From the NCBI RefSeq assembly GCF_004216475.1, contig NZ_CP022303.1, positions 186,001-250,000 on the forward strand: a stretch of 64,000 nucleotides of DNA, read 5' to 3'. The position numbers were made by a program, and so were the translations under genes. Source of the DNA: Thalassococcus sp. S3. GTDB lineage: Bacteria > Pseudomonadota > Alphaproteobacteria > Rhodobacterales > Rhodobacteraceae. Positions 1-13,705 of this stretch are shown here, one piece after another. Below the pieces are notes generated by a model. It was not told where the DNA came from, ran no database searches, and saw only the letters and a program-made list of their open reading frames with translations. Each line of letters begins with the position of its first letter. Positions within the stretch are counted from its first letter, which is position 1.

Positions 1-223
1 CGCGTCGCAGGCGCTGGCGGTGACGAAAGAACTGGGGCTGGATCCGGAGCGGGTAAACCCCAACGGCGGCGCGATTGCGCTGGGTCACCCCGTGGGTGCG
101 ACCGGAGCGATCATCACGCTGAAGGCGCTTTATGAGTTGGAGCGGACCGGAGGGTCGAAGGCGCTGGTGACGATGTGCATCGGTGGCGGGCAGGGGATCG
201 CGCTGGCCCTGGAGCGGCTCTGA
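1..223 (+). CDS. Acetyl-CoA acetyltransferase (thiolase), C-terminal fragment
   Basis: This is the last 73 codons of a thiolase gene whose start lies left of the window; the frame is open from base 2. Two C-terminal thiolase motifs are visible: [16 protein letters not shown], which carries the active-site histidine, and CIGGGQG, which carries the second catalytic cysteine (C of MCIGGG). Thiolases condense or cleave acetyl-CoA and acetoacetyl-CoA (or longer 3-ketoacyl-CoA) in the cytoplasm. The fragment cannot separate a biosynthetic phbA-type enzyme from a degradative one. It converges on ubiB across a hairpin-rich gap. Confidence 0.9.
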   Translation, partial: ASQALAVTKELGLDPERVNPNGGAIALGHPVGATGAIITLKALYELERTGGSKALVTMCIGGGQGIALALERL

Positions 224-237
224 GTTGAGAGCGGGGA

Positions 238-300
238 GGGGGGCTGTCTGCCCCCCGGCCTGCGGCCTCCCCCCGAGGATATTTTTGACCCAAAGAAGGG
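238..300. repeat. Hairpins plus short intergenic element, variant A
   Basis: Between two convergent genes lie a 7-bp stem (ggggggc 238-244, gcccccc 250-256), a small ggcc/ggcc stem at 257-267, and then GATATTTTTGACCCAAAGAAG (start 278). The last part recurs nearly unchanged at 43796, also in a convergent gap. It may work as a bidirectional terminator. That is inferred from position and structure only. Confidence 0.55.
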
Positions 301-313
301 ATGGACCGAGCGC

Positions 314-1846
314 TTAGGAGAGGGTGTCGATCCCGGCGATCAGGAGTATGGTAGCGACTGAGCCTGTGAGGACGGCGAGCGTGATCCAGCGCCAGAAGGG
401 GCGGCGGGCAGGCGCGCTTCCATTGCTTTGGGCGATGAGCACTTGTTCGACGAGGCCGGGCAGGCGGGGGCCGAAGCGGCTCATCACGCGCGCGGTCTGG
501 GTCAGATCCTTGATGACCGCGCGGGGGCCGATGGACTGCTTGATGTAGTCCTCGACCACGGGTTTCGCGACTTCCCAGATATTGATCTGGGGGTTGAGCG
601 AGCGGGCGACGCCTTCGACGACGACCATGGTGCGTTGTAGGAGGATCAGTTCGGTGCGGGTTTCCATGCCGAAGCGTTCGGTCACTTCAAAAAGATAGGC
701 CAGCAGCTTGCCCATGGAGATGCGGGTGGCATCCATGCCGAAGATCGGCTCTCCCACCGCGCGCAGGGCGCGGGCAAATTCATCGACGTCGCGGTCGGCG
801 GGAACGTAGCCTGCCTCGAAATGCACCTCGGCGACGCGCTTGTAATCCCGCCGGATGAACCCAAAAAGGATCTCGGCATAGACGCGACGTGTGTATTCGT
901 CGATATGGCCCATGATCCCGAAATCATAGGCGATGATATCGCCATTGGCGGCGACCTTGAGGTTGCCCTGATGCATGTCGGCGTGGAAATAGCCGTCCCG
1001 CAGGGCGTGCAGAAGAAAGAGGGTCAACACCCGCTCTCCCAAAACGCGTCGGTCATGCCCGGCAGCGTCAAGCGCGACATTATCCCCCAGAGGCAGGCCA
1101 TCGGCCCAGCCGAGCGTCATGACCCGGCGCGCAGAATAGGGCCAGATGATACGGGGCAGGGTGAAGCCCTTATCCTGGCTTGTATTGTCGGCGAATTCGC
1201 TGGCAGCGGAGCTTTCGAGGCGCAGATCAAGCTCTCCCTGCACGACGCCGTCGAAATGCTCGATCACATCCAGGGGACGCAGCCGACGTGCGGCGGGCGC
1301 AAAGAGGTCGATAATCGAGGCGGCGAGATAGAAGGCATCGACGTCCTTGCGGAAGGCCCGTTCGATGTCGGGGCGAAGGACCTTAACGGCCACTTGCTCT
1401 CCGGTATCGGCGATCCGGGCCTTGTGCACCTGCGCGATGGAGGCTGCCGCAATGGGCTCGCTGAATTCATCAAACATCTGGTCGACGGGCCGGCCAAGCT
1501 CTTTCTCGACCTCGGCCTTTGCCACGTCCTTGGAGAAGGGCGGCAGCTTGTCCTGCAGCACGCGCAGCTCCACCGCCAGCTTGTCGCCAACCACGTCAGG
1601 GCGCGTGGAGAGGATCTGCCCGAACTTGATGTAGGCGGGACCCAGCACGGTCAGGGCACGGGTGGCGGGCGGCATGGATGGATCGCCCTTGTAGCCCAGC
1701 CACATGAACGGCTTGCCGAGGGCATGCGCAACGAACCGCAGAAGCGCGGGCGCCTCGAACGCGTCGAGGACGACATTCATCGCGCCCGTACGCTCCAACG
1801 TGGCGCCTGTCTGGATCAGACGCCAGATGTTGTGAGGGCCGCGCAT
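314..1846 (-). CDS. ubiB: UbiB: ABC1-family atypical kinase for ubiquinone synthesis
   Basis: The 510-residue protein has the ABC1/UbiB hallmarks in order: the KxGQ motif KFGQ at residues 74-77, the alanine-rich loop AAASIAQVH in place of a normal P-loop, HADMHQGN (catalytic loop) and YDFGIMG (metal-binding DFG equivalent). A hydrophobic C-terminus (ITLAVLTGSVATILLIAGI) would anchor it in the inner membrane. UbiB has ATPase activity and helps extract or present ubiquinone precursors to the hydroxylases and methyltransferases. Its ATG comes one base after the ubiE stop codon, so the two genes are almost certainly co-transcribed and translationally coupled. Confidence 0.93.
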   Translation of the reverse strand: MRGPHNIWRLIQTGATLERTGAMNVVLDAFEAPALLRFVAHALGKPFMWLGYKGDPSMPPATRALTVLGPAYIKFGQILSTRPDVVGDKLAVELRVLQDKLPPFSKDVAKAEVEKELGRPVDQMFDEFSEPIAAASIAQVHKARIADTGEQVAVKVLRPDIERAFRKDVDAFYLAASIIDLFAPAARRLRPLDVIEHFDGVVQGELDLRLESSAASEFADNTSQDKGFTLPRIIWPYSARRVMTLGWADGLPLGDNVALDAAGHDRRVLGERVLTLFLLHALRDGYFHADMHQGNLKVAANGDIIAYDFGIMGHIDEYTRRVYAEILFGFIRRDYKRVAEVHFEAGYVPADRDVDEFARALRAVGEPIFGMDATRISMGKLLAYLFEVTERFGMETRTELILLQRTMVVVEGVARSLNPQINIWEVAKPVVEDYIKQSIGPRAVIKDLTQTARVMSRFGPRLPGLVEQVLIAQSNGSAPARRPFWRWITLAVLTGSVATILLIAGIDTLS

Positions 1847-1847
1847 G

Positions 1848-2600
1848 TCAGAGCTTCCAGCCGGAATGCAAAGCGGCGATGCCCATCGACAGGTTGCGGT
1901 ACTTCGCGTTGCCGAAGCCGGCCTCGCGGATCATCGCAAGGAAGGTGTCCTGATCGGGAAACTGCCGGATCGACTCGACCAGATACTGATAGCTGTCGCG
2001 GTCTCCGGCGATCATCTGGCCCATGCGGGGGATCACGTTGAAGCTGTAGAGATCGTAAAGCGTCTGCATGCCCGGATTGGGCAACTGGCTGAATTCAAGC
2101 ACCATCAGCCGGCCGCCGGGGCGCAGCACGCGATACGCCTCCTTCAGCGCGTCGAGGGGGCGGGTGACGTTCCGGATGCCGAAGCTGATCGTGTAGACAT
2201 CGAAGCTATTGTTCTCGAATGGCAGCGCCATCGCATCGCCGGCCACCCAGTCGAGGCTGTCAGCCATCTTTGCCGCTTCGGCGCGCTTGCGCCCTTCGAT
2301 CAGCATCGGCTCGGTCAGGTCGAGCACGGTGGCGTGACCATGGCCGGCCCGTTTGAGAAAGCGAAAGGAGATATCGCCGGTTCCGCCCGCCACATCGAGA
2401 AGTCGCTGGCCCGCACGGGGGGCAAGCCAATCCATCATCGCGTCTTTCCAGAGGCGGTGGATGCCGACGCTCATCACGTCGTTCATGACGTCGTATCTGT
2501 TCGCGACGGAGTTGAAGACCCCCTGCACCCGTCCGGCCTTTTCGCCCTCGGGTACGGTTTCGAACCCGAAATGGGTGGTTTTGTCGTCGCTGTCGGTCAT
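1848..2600 (-). CDS. ubiE: UbiE: demethylmenaquinone/ubiquinone C-methyltransferase
   Basis: This is a class I SAM methyltransferase of 250 residues, the usual UbiE size. Visible motifs are LDVAGGTGD (SAM motif I), GDAMALPF, the UbiE signature YTISFGIRN and [11 protein letters not shown]. It methylates the benzoquinol ring carbon in ubiquinone synthesis. I place the start at [11 protein letters not shown] because homologues begin there; the frame stays open upstream through antisense of mutM, which is not coding. It is divergent from mutM with an 87-bp gap and is followed directly by ubiB. Confidence 0.95.
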   Translation of the reverse strand: MTDSDDKTTHFGFETVPEGEKAGRVQGVFNSVANRYDVMNDVMSVGIHRLWKDAMMDWLAPRAGQRLLDVAGGTGDISFRFLKRAGHGHATVLDLTEPMLIEGRKRAEAAKMADSLDWVAGDAMALPFENNSFDVYTISFGIRNVTRPLDALKEAYRVLRPGGRLMVLEFSQLPNPGMQTLYDLYSFNVIPRMGQMIAGDRDSYQYLVESIRQFPDQDTFLAMIREAGFGNAKYRNLSMGIAALHSGWKL

Positions 2601-2687
2601 GAGGCCTTGCCGTCTGTCTGATTTCGCCCTTGTTATAGAGCGCTGCGGGGGAGGCACAATGCGCCCCTTTGGATGAGAAAGGACGCC

Positions 2688-3539
2688 ATGCCCGAATTGC
2701 CAGAGGTTGAGACGGTCCGTCGCGGGCTGGCCCCGGTGATGGAGGGCGATGTGATCGCACGGGCCGACGTGAACCGGCCCGACCTGCGCTGGCCTTTCCC
2801 GGAGCGGATGGCAGAGCGTCTGACCGGCCAGCAGGTGCTGCGGCTGAGACGGCGGTCGAAATATATCCTTGCCGATCTCAGCGGAGGTGAGACGCTGCTT
2901 ATCCATCTGGGCATGACGGGTCGCATGACGGCGTCGGGCGATCCGCTGGGGCAGTTCGTGCATACGCATCCGATGCCGGAAAAGCACGATCATGTGGTGC
3001 TGCATATGAAAAGCGGCGCGCGGATCACCTTTAACGACGCCAGGCGGTTCGGAGCAATGGACCTGATGCCGACCGAAGGTGCCGAGGTGCATAAGCTGCT
3101 CGCAGTTCTGGGGCCGGAGCCCTTGGGCAACGACTTTCACGAACAGCACCTGATTGATGCCTTTCGGGGCAAAAACACGCCGGTCAAGGCGGCGCTTCTG
3201 GATCAGCGCATCGTGGCGGGCCTGGGCAATATCTATGTCTGCGAGGCGCTTTACCGCGCGCGCATCTCTCCCCGCCGCAAGGCCGGGCGCATCGGGGCGG
3301 CGCGGGTGGCGGCACTGGTACCGATCATCCGACAGGTGCTGGCGGATGCGATCGAGGCGGGCGGGTCGAGCCTGCGCGACTACCGGCAGGCGGACGGGGA
3401 ATTGGGCTATTTTCAGCACAGTTTCGATGTCTACGGACGCGAGGGGGAACCGTGCCGCACGCCCGAGTGTTCGGGTCATGTGGGGCGAATCGTGCAGTCG
3501 GGACGGTCGTCGTTCTACTGCGTGCAATGCCAAAGATAA
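2688..3539 (+). CDS. mutM: Formamidopyrimidine-DNA glycosylase (Fpg/MutM)
   Basis: The enzyme excises 8-oxoguanine and formamidopyrimidines from DNA by a beta,delta-lyase mechanism. The start is fixed by chemistry: the mature protein must begin Pro-Glu ([10 protein letters not shown]), because the proline amine is the nucleophile, so an in-frame ATG 15 bases upstream is rejected. The conserved helix-two-turn-helix region and a C-terminal four-cysteine zinc finger (CRTPEC and CVQC) are present. The 283-residue length is normal. It lies in the conserved alphaproteobacterial run leading to rpsT and dnaA. Confidence 0.95.
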   Translation: MPELPEVETVRRGLAPVMEGDVIARADVNRPDLRWPFPERMAERLTGQQVLRLRRRSKYILADLSGGETLLIHLGMTGRMTASGDPLGQFVHTHPMPEKHDHVVLHMKSGARITFNDARRFGAMDLMPTEGAEVHKLLAVLGPEPLGNDFHEQHLIDAFRGKNTPVKAALLDQRIVAGLGNIYVCEALYRARISPRRKAGRIGAARVAALVPIIRQVLADAIEAGGSSLRDYRQADGELGYFQHSFDVYGREGEPCRTPECSGHVGRIVQSGRSSFYCVQCQR

Positions 3540-3603
3540 CTTGAACCGCTGCCCCAGCGTGTTAGGGAATCGGATTTGAACGGAACAACCGAAAGCACTC
3601 TCC

Positions 3604-4380
3604 ATGGCCTTTGAGACGATTATCGTCGAAGTTGAAGACCACGTTGCCCTGATCAAACTGAACCGCCCCGATGCCCTGAACGCGCTCAACCAGCATTTGC
3701 TGGGTGAGCTCTGCACCGCGTTGGAGGAGGCCGATGGCAACGACAAGGTGCGCTGCATCGTCATCACCGGTTCGGAAAAAGCCTTTGCCGCTGGTGCCGA
3801 CATCAAGGAAATGTCGGAGATGTCCTATGTGGACGTCTTCACCACCAACCTTTTTGCCGATGCGAGCGACCGCATCATGGGCATCCGCAAGCCGATCATC
3901 GCCGCCGTGGCGGGCTATGCGCTGGGCGGCGGGTGTGAGCTGGCGATGGCCTGCGATTTCATCATCGCCGCCGACACGGCCAAGTTCGGTCAGCCCGAGG
4001 TCAATCTGGGCGTCATCCCGGGCATGGGCGGTACCCAAAGACTGACCCGCTATGTGGGCAAGTCGAAGTCGATGGACATGAACCTGACCGGTCGCTTCAT
4101 GCCGGCGGACGAGGCGGAGCGTGCGGGGCTGGTCAGCCGTGTGGTGCCGGCCAAGAAGCTGATGGAAGAGGCGATGGGCGCGGCCCAGAAAATTGCCGAG
4201 AAGTCGATGATCGCGACGCTTGCGATCAAGGAAAGCGTCAACCGCTCTTACGAGACGACGCTGACCGAAGGCGTGCTCTTTGAGCGGCGTGTCTTTCACG
4301 GGATGTTCGCGACCGAGGATCAGAAGGAAGGCATGGCCGCCTTTATGGAAAAACGCACCGCTCAGTTCCGCGACAAGTAA
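3604..4380 (+). CDS. Enoyl-CoA hydratase (crotonase family)
   Basis: This 258-residue crotonase-fold protein keeps both catalytic glutamates, in CELAMACD and [12 protein letters not shown]. It also keeps the oxyanion-hole segments AGADIKEM and GYALGGGCE. It should hydrate 2-trans-enoyl-CoA to 3-hydroxyacyl-CoA in beta-oxidation or a related CoA pathway. A short-chain hydratase at this position between mutM and rpsT is common in alphaproteobacteria. The exact chain-length preference cannot be read from the sequence. Confidence 0.9.
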   Translation: MAFETIIVEVEDHVALIKLNRPDALNALNQHLLGELCTALEEADGNDKVRCIVITGSEKAFAAGADIKEMSEMSYVDVFTTNLFADASDRIMGIRKPIIAAVAGYALGGGCELAMACDFIIAADTAKFGQPEVNLGVIPGMGGTQRLTRYVGKSKSMDMNLTGRFMPADEAERAGLVSRVVPAKKLMEEAMGAAQKIAEKSMIATLAIKESVNRSYETTLTEGVLFERRVFHGMFATEDQKEGMAAFMEKRTAQFRDK

Positions 4381-4483
4381 AGCGGCTGTTGACTCGGGGT
4401 GGGGCCGCGCGTATCAGCGCGGCTTCACGTGCTTTAGGGCACATAAAACTACCGCACCGATCACATATTGGGACGAGATAATC

Positions 4484-4747
4484 ATGGCAAATTCGCCTCA
4501 GGCCAAGAAGCGGGCCCGTCAGAACGAAAAACGCTTCGCAGTGAACAAAGCGCGCCGCTCGCGCATCCGCACCTACCTGCGCAAGGTCGAAGAGGCTATC
4601 GCGTCCGGAGACAAGTCGGCCGCGGAAACCGCCCTGCGCGCCGCTCAGCCAGAGCTGATGCGTGGCGTCACCAAAGGCGTCTTCCACAAGAACACCGCCT
4701 CCCGGAAAATGTCGCGTCTGTCTGCGCGCGTAAAAGCGCTTGGCTGA
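4484..4747 (+). CDS. rpsT: 30S ribosomal protein S20
   Basis: This is the small basic S20 protein, 87 residues, starting [13 protein letters not shown] and ending [11 protein letters not shown]. It binds the 5' domain of 16S rRNA and helps early 30S assembly. A frame-matched ORF extends upstream, but the [10 protein letters not shown] start is family-typical. It has its own intrinsic terminator about 50 bases downstream, which separates it from dnaA. Confidence 0.97.
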   Translation: MANSPQAKKRARQNEKRFAVNKARRSRIRTYLRKVEEAIASGDKSAAETALRAAQPELMRGVTKGVFHKNTASRKMSRLSARVKALG

Positions 4748-4796
4748 TGACACATCGGTCATTGGCTGACCGGAGATCAGATTTATACGTGAATTC

Positions 4797-4827
4797 AAAG
4801 CGCTGCCTCGGGCGGCGCTTTTTCTTT
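4797..4827 (+). terminator. Rho-independent terminator of rpsT
   Basis: An 11-bp stem (aaagcgctgcc, with one G-T pair against ggcggcgcttt) closes a TCG loop and runs into a T-rich tract (TTTTTCTTT). It sits 49 bases after the rpsT stop codon, on the coding strand. Confidence 0.85.
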
Positions 4828-5288
4828 GGTCAAACGCCGTTCGCCGGGTCAGAGATTCTCTGCCCAAAATCCCGAGTCAAGTTTAGAGTTTGATTGCCGC
4901 GTCGCGCGCGAACTTGCTACCTATAGTCCTGCGATTCATTCGCTTGGGGGGACAGGCCGTTTCACTCGGAACATGATCGAGCGATCTCTGAGAGGAACGT
5001 TTGTGGGCGCGTCGTGACATCACGACGAAACGTCGGCTTATGCCGAGGCTGGTGGTCTGCCGGTCGTCGGCCCTGTCAAACATAACTGCGCAGCTGTTGT
5101 GCGGCCATCGACTTTGGAACCTTTGTTCCGGAGAAACATTGGTTTTGCCTTGCTGTGTGGCCCTTCGGGGTTGTCGCTTTCTGTGGGGAAGCGCCAGGTC
5201 CCTTGTGTTTAAATCGTGCCGGTTGGGGAACCGGATCTGGGCACCGGGATCGCGAGATCTCAACAAAAATGGGACGTGTGAGGCACGG
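4828..5288 (+). promoter_or_regulatory. dnaA promoter region and long 5' leader with GANTC sites
   Basis: No gene is supported in this 461-bp stretch. It holds three CcrM methylation sites: GATTC 4854-4858, GAGTC 4874-4878 and GATTC 4933-4937. A possible promoter is TTGCCG (4894-4899), an 18-base spacer, then TACCTA (4918-4923), overlapping the third GANTC area. Stem-loops follow: GTCGTGA/TCACGAC (5011-5026), TCGGC/GCCGA (5033-5046) and CCGGTT/AACCGG (5219-5234). The only DnaA-box-like site I see is TGTGGGGAA (5182-5190), two mismatches from TGTGGATAA, so there is no origin-like cluster. Promoter and box assignments are inferred. Confidence 0.5.
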
Positions 5289-6650
<1,362 letters not shown>

Positions 6651-6667
6651 TCCGCGGACAACTTAAG

Positions 6668-6697
6668 AAAGGGCGCGGGGCCCACCCGCGCCTTTTT
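6668..6697 (+). terminator. Rho-independent terminator of dnaA
   Basis: An 8-bp GC stem (ggcgcggg 6672-6679, cccgcgcc 6685-6692) has a 5-nt loop, an A-tract before it and TTTTT after it. It lies 17 bases beyond the dnaA stop. Confidence 0.85.
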
Positions 6698-6802
6698 CGT
6701 TCCACATGGCTGGAATGCACCAGCGCCGTCGCGAAGGGCCAGCATGGCTTGACGCTGTCTTCAAAGCGCCTCACAAACCCATAACACTCGGTCAAAAAAT
6801 GC

Positions 6803-6830
6803 TTGAGCGGTGACGGCAAAGCGGTACTTT
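6803..6830 (+). promoter_or_regulatory. Possible sigma-70 promoter of dnaN
   Basis: TTGAGC (6803-6808) and TACTTT (6825-6830) are 16 bases apart and lie between the dnaA terminator and dnaN. This would give a leader of about 25 bases. It is a weak pattern match. Confidence 0.35.
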
Positions 6831-6861
6831 GCCAGTCCCGGCGCATCACAGGGGATGGCAC

Positions 6862-7980
6862 ATGAAGATCAGCATTGAACGCGGCACGCTGCTCAAGGCC
6901 GTGGCACAGGCGCAATCTGTCGTGGAACGGCGCAACACCATCCCCATTCTGGCCAACGTCCTCATCGAAGCGGAAGGAGAGATGGTGCAGTTCCGGGCCA
7001 CCGACCTCGATATCGAAGTCGTGGACAAAGCGCCGGCTCAGGTGGAACGGGCAGGCGCGACCACTGTGGCCGCCACGACACTGCATGAGATCGTGCGCAA
7101 ATTGCCGGACGGGGCCCTCGTGACCCTGACCGCCGATAGCGCGGCGGGGCGGCTCACCGTGGATGCGGGGCGATCCAACTTCTCGCTTGCGACGCTCCCC
7201 AAGGAAGACTTTCCGGTCATGGCGTCGTCGGAATATCATTCAAATTTCAGCGCGCCCGCGCCCGTGCTCAGGCGCCTGTTCGACAAGTCCAAGTTCGCCA
7301 TTTCGACGGAAGAAACGCGGTACTATCTCAACGGCGTTTACATGCATGTGGCGGATGCCGAAGACGGCAAGAGCTTGCGTTGCGTGGCCACGGACGGCCA
7401 CCGCCTGGCCCGGATTGACGCGGACCTGCCGGAGGGAGCGGTTGAAATGCCGGGCGTGATCGTACCACGCAAGACCGTCGGGGAGCTTCGCAAGCTGCTG
7501 GATGACGACGATATGCAAATTGCCGTTTCCGTCAGCGAGACCAAGGTCAGGTTTGCGACCCCGGATATCACGCTGACCTCAAAGGTGATTGACGGCACGT
7601 TTCCGGATTACACCCGTGTCATTCCGCACAACAACACCCGCAAGCTCGAAGTCGATGCCTCGGAGTTCGCCCAGGCGGTAGACCGTGTCGCGACGGTCAG
7701 TTCCGAACGGTCCCGCGCGGTGAAGCTGCAACTTGACGAAGATCGGCTGATCCTGTCGGTGAACGCGCCAGACAGCGGCGCGGCAGAGGAAGAGCTTGCC
7801 GTGGCTTACGGTGATGAGCGGCTGGAGATCGGGTTCAACGCGAAGTATCTTTTGGAGATCGCCAGTCAGGTGGACCGTGAAAACGCGGTCTTCATGTTCA
7901 ACTCCGCCGGCGATCCCACGCTGATGCGCGAAGGGACAGATCAGAGCGCGGTCTATGTCGTCATGCCAATGCGTGTGTGA
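6862..7980 (+). CDS. dnaN: DNA polymerase III beta subunit (sliding clamp)
   Basis: The 372-residue clamp protein starts MKISIERGTLLKAV and ends YVVMPMRV, the typical C-terminal clamp ending. The conserved segments VATDGHRLA and FPDYTRVIP are visible. It forms the dimeric ring that tethers DNA polymerase III to DNA and also recruits repair polymerases and Hda/RIDA partners. The upstream in-frame ATG at 6829 adds residues not found in the family. It is followed by recF after an 86-bp gap filled by three stem-loops. Confidence 0.97.
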   Translation: MKISIERGTLLKAVAQAQSVVERRNTIPILANVLIEAEGEMVQFRATDLDIEVVDKAPAQVERAGATTVAATTLHEIVRKLPDGALVTLTADSAAGRLTVDAGRSNFSLATLPKEDFPVMASSEYHSNFSAPAPVLRRLFDKSKFAISTEETRYYLNGVYMHVADAEDGKSLRCVATDGHRLARIDADLPEGAVEMPGVIVPRKTVGELRKLLDDDDMQIAVSVSETKVRFATPDITLTSKVIDGTFPDYTRVIPHNNTRKLEVDASEFAQAVDRVATVSSERSRAVKLQLDEDRLILSVNAPDSGAAEEELAVAYGDERLEIGFNAKYLLEIASQVDRENAVFMFNSAGDPTLMREGTDQSAVYVVMPMRV

Positions 7981-7986
7981 CGCGCG

Positions 7987-8055
7987 CCGGAATTTGTCAC
8001 AAATTCCGGATCGGAAAATGAAACATTTTCTGACACGTTTTCTGTCGCAGAAAAC
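7987..8055 (+). other. Three consecutive perfect stem-loops between dnaN and recF
   Basis: Stem 1 is ccggaatttg/caaattccgg (7987-7996, 8000-8009; loop tca). Stem 2 is gaaaatg/cattttc (8014-8020, 8024-8030; loop aaa). Stem 3 is gttttctg/cagaaaac (8037-8044, 8048-8055; loop tcg). All arms match perfectly. No canonical T-tract follows, so simple intrinsic termination is not obvious. mRNA processing, attenuation of recF, or protein binding to DNA are possible roles. Confidence 0.8.
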
Positions 8056-8066
8056 GGCCCCCGAAG

Positions 8067-11667
<3,601 letters not shown>

Positions 11668-11685
11668 GCCTTATAGGACGAACCG

Positions 11686-12921
11686 GTGAAAATCAGCATC
11701 GTCATTCCAACGCGCGAGCGGATTGCCTATCTGCCCGCGTCCATTCAGACCGCGTTGGATATCGACGATCCCGATATCGAGGTGGTGGTCAATGACAATG
11801 CAAGTCAGGACGGCACGGAAGACGTCGTTCGGGCCATTGAGGATCCGCGGCTGAGATATTTCAACACCGGCCAACGCGTGGCGATGCGCGAGAATTTCAA
11901 CCAGGCCGTGACGAACGCGACCGGAGATTACGTCGTTGTTTTCGGGGATGATGACGGGATCCTGCCGGGACAATTCAGGCATTTGCGCGATGTCCTCGAG
12001 CGTCATCGTCCAGACGGGCTGAGCTGGACAAGGGCGACCTATGGGTGGCCCATTCCCGGTTTCGGCCAAAAGACGGGCGGCATTCGGTTTTACCGGGACG
12101 GCACCTTTGGTGCGCCGCAACCCTATGATCCGTCCCGGAATGAGCGGGCTCTGCTAAGCTGCGATCTCGCCAAGATGGTTCCAAGCGCCAACATCTATCA
12201 CGGCTGTGTTGCCAAGGCTTATCTGGAACGTGTGGCGCCTTCTTCCGGCGTGTTCTTTGACGGCGCCATTCCGGACGTGAATTTCGAATATCGCGCCGCA
12301 CTTGTGGGCGGGGCGTTTCTTCACTGTGATCACCCCTTTTCGATCAACGGGCACAGTCCGGCCAGCAATGGGGGCGCGCAAAAGGGCTTTAAGGCGGATG
12401 ATCCGCGCAGCAAGCCGGCCCAGCAATTCGATGCGGAAAATCGGGCGGATACGTATCAGGACGTGATGGACAATGCCCGTTTCGTTCCATTGGTGCTATT
12501 CTCCACCCTGGAAACATTACGCAGGCGCATGGGGGACGCGCGCCGCCCGGATTTCAAGGCCTGGTATCACATGGTGGTCAGTGGCGCCCGCAACAAACCG
12601 GAGGTTTCCGAAAATGTGGAGGCCATCCTGAAGGCATATGCCGAAGAAACTGGAACAACCGCCGAACTGGCTCAGGCCTATGATCTGCCCGCAAAACGCA
12701 AGAAAACGCTTGGAGAGCGCGTGGCCCGCATCCGGTCCCAGATCAACAGCCTGCGGGTGTCGGCGGAAAAAGACGGCGAAAATACAATTTTGACCGCGGC
12801 GCGGGTCTATGACGAAATCCTGGCAAATGACCTTGGCGCGGTGTTGGACAACACGCTGTCGCGGGACAAAGCGTGGCGCGCCGCTAAGCAGCGCAGCCGA
12901 AACTTCAAGCGTGAGCTATGA
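11686..12921 (+). CDS. Family 2 glycosyltransferase
   Basis: The N-terminal 230 residues form a GT-A domain starting KISIVIPTRER, with the nucleotide-binding VVNDNASQDGT and the metal-binding triplet FGDDDG (residues 87-91). The remaining 180 residues are charged and carry no motif I recognise. It begins with GTG 18 bases after gyrB, with GGACG as a weak ribosome binding site. It converges with the sugar-nucleotide operon, overlapping the last gene by 6 bp. It is therefore the best candidate to transfer the branched deoxysugar made by that operon onto a surface glycan or lipid. Acceptor unknown. Confidence 0.85.
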   Translation: MKISIVIPTRERIAYLPASIQTALDIDDPDIEVVVNDNASQDGTEDVVRAIEDPRLRYFNTGQRVAMRENFNQAVTNATGDYVVVFGDDDGILPGQFRHLRDVLERHRPDGLSWTRATYGWPIPGFGQKTGGIRFYRDGTFGAPQPYDPSRNERALLSCDLAKMVPSANIYHGCVAKAYLERVAPSSGVFFDGAIPDVNFEYRAALVGGAFLHCDHPFSINGHSPASNGGAQKGFKADDPRSKPAQQFDAENRADTYQDVMDNARFVPLVLFSTLETLRRRMGDARRPDFKAWYHMVVSGARNKPEVSENVEAILKAYAEETGTTAELAQAYDLPAKRKKTLGERVARIRSQINSLRVSAEKDGENTILTAARVYDEILANDLGAVLDNTLSRDKAWRAAKQRSRNFKREL

Positions 12922-13686
12922 GATCCGCCGCAGAAACCCGTCATCTGCAACGCTGACCAGCAACTTGTCGGATATGGCGCGATCAATCTCAAATTCAGGA
13001 TGCGTCTTGACGTAGTCCCAGACAGCGGTTTTCGGGTTGTTTCCGGGTCCCCAGTCCCGGTTGGGATAGGCATCGGCGGGCATGTCTTCGATCAATGTGT
13101 CAAACACCACGCAATAGCTACCAACCGATGTCAGAGGTGCGTAGAGTTCCAATTCCTGGCGCACATGATCATGCGTGTGGTTGCTGTCCAGACAGACCAG
13201 AATGCGCGTATGGGCGGACGCGATCTCACGCACTTGCGTGATCACGTCTTCCGCGATGCTGGACCCCTCTATCATCTCGATCCGTGACGCCATGGGATGC
13301 GCGTTGATCGCGGCCCGGTTATGCGTGCGGATATCGATATCGACGCCCAGAACCTTGCGGTTCGACCGGGCCGGATCCAGCTGTGTTCCCGCCTCGATGG
13401 CTTCGGACATGTCCAGCAAGGCAAGCATGGAGGCCGAAAAGATCAATGATCCACCATGGGCGATACCGGTTTCGATGATCAGATCCGGTTTGATCTCAAA
13501 GATCAGCTCCTGCATCGCGACGATGTCTTGCGGGTATTGGATGATAGGCCGGTTCATCCAATGGAAATTGTAGGAATATTGAGGCTGGACAGAGGCTTGC
13601 AGGAACGCCAACGCACTGTCCTTTAGACCGTCATTGGCTGCCATATCGGCAATGCGCGATTTCATTTCGTCTTTGAACTGGCTCAT
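12916..13686 (-). CDS. CmcI/cephalosporin-hydroxylase-like methyltransferase
   Basis: The 256-residue protein matches the CmcI family (annotated as cephalosporin hydroxylase or rhamnosyl O-methyltransferase). Seen are the SAM-site segment LIIETGIAHGGSLI, the acidic VLGVDIDIRTHN and the metal-site region LVCLDSNHTHDHV. In glycan clusters these proteins are usually SAM- and metal-dependent sugar O-methyltransferases. As the last gene of the operon, 19 bases after the reductase gene, it probably O-methylates the deoxysugar before or after transfer. True hydroxylase activity is unlikely. Confidence 0.8.
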   Translation of the reverse strand: MSQFKDEMKSRIADMAANDGLKDSALAFLQASVQPQYSYNFHWMNRPIIQYPQDIVAMQELIFEIKPDLIIETGIAHGGSLIFSASMLALLDMSEAIEAGTQLDPARSNRKVLGVDIDIRTHNRAAINAHPMASRIEMIEGSSIAEDVITQVREIASAHTRILVCLDSNHTHDHVRQELELYAPLTSVGSYCVVFDTLIEDMPADAYPNRDWGPGNNPKTAVWDYVKTHPEFEIDRAISDKLLVSVADDGFLRRIS

Positions 13687-13705
13687 CCAGGCTCCCCCGA
13701 AGCGG

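Noticed and set aside
2601..3806. Upstream extension of the ubiE reading frame (652 codons in all)
   Set aside because: It is antisense to mutM and echA, and UbiE proteins start at MTDSDDK-like sequence; the extra part is high-G+C shadow coding.
4828..5288. Chromosome origin upstream of dnaA
   Set aside because: No cluster of DnaA boxes and no AT-rich unwinding element is visible; only one weak box. The origin may be elsewhere.
5001..5288. N-terminal extension of DnaA
   Set aside because: The frame is open, but family members start at the MTQEKW-type domain I; the region has leader-like hairpins.
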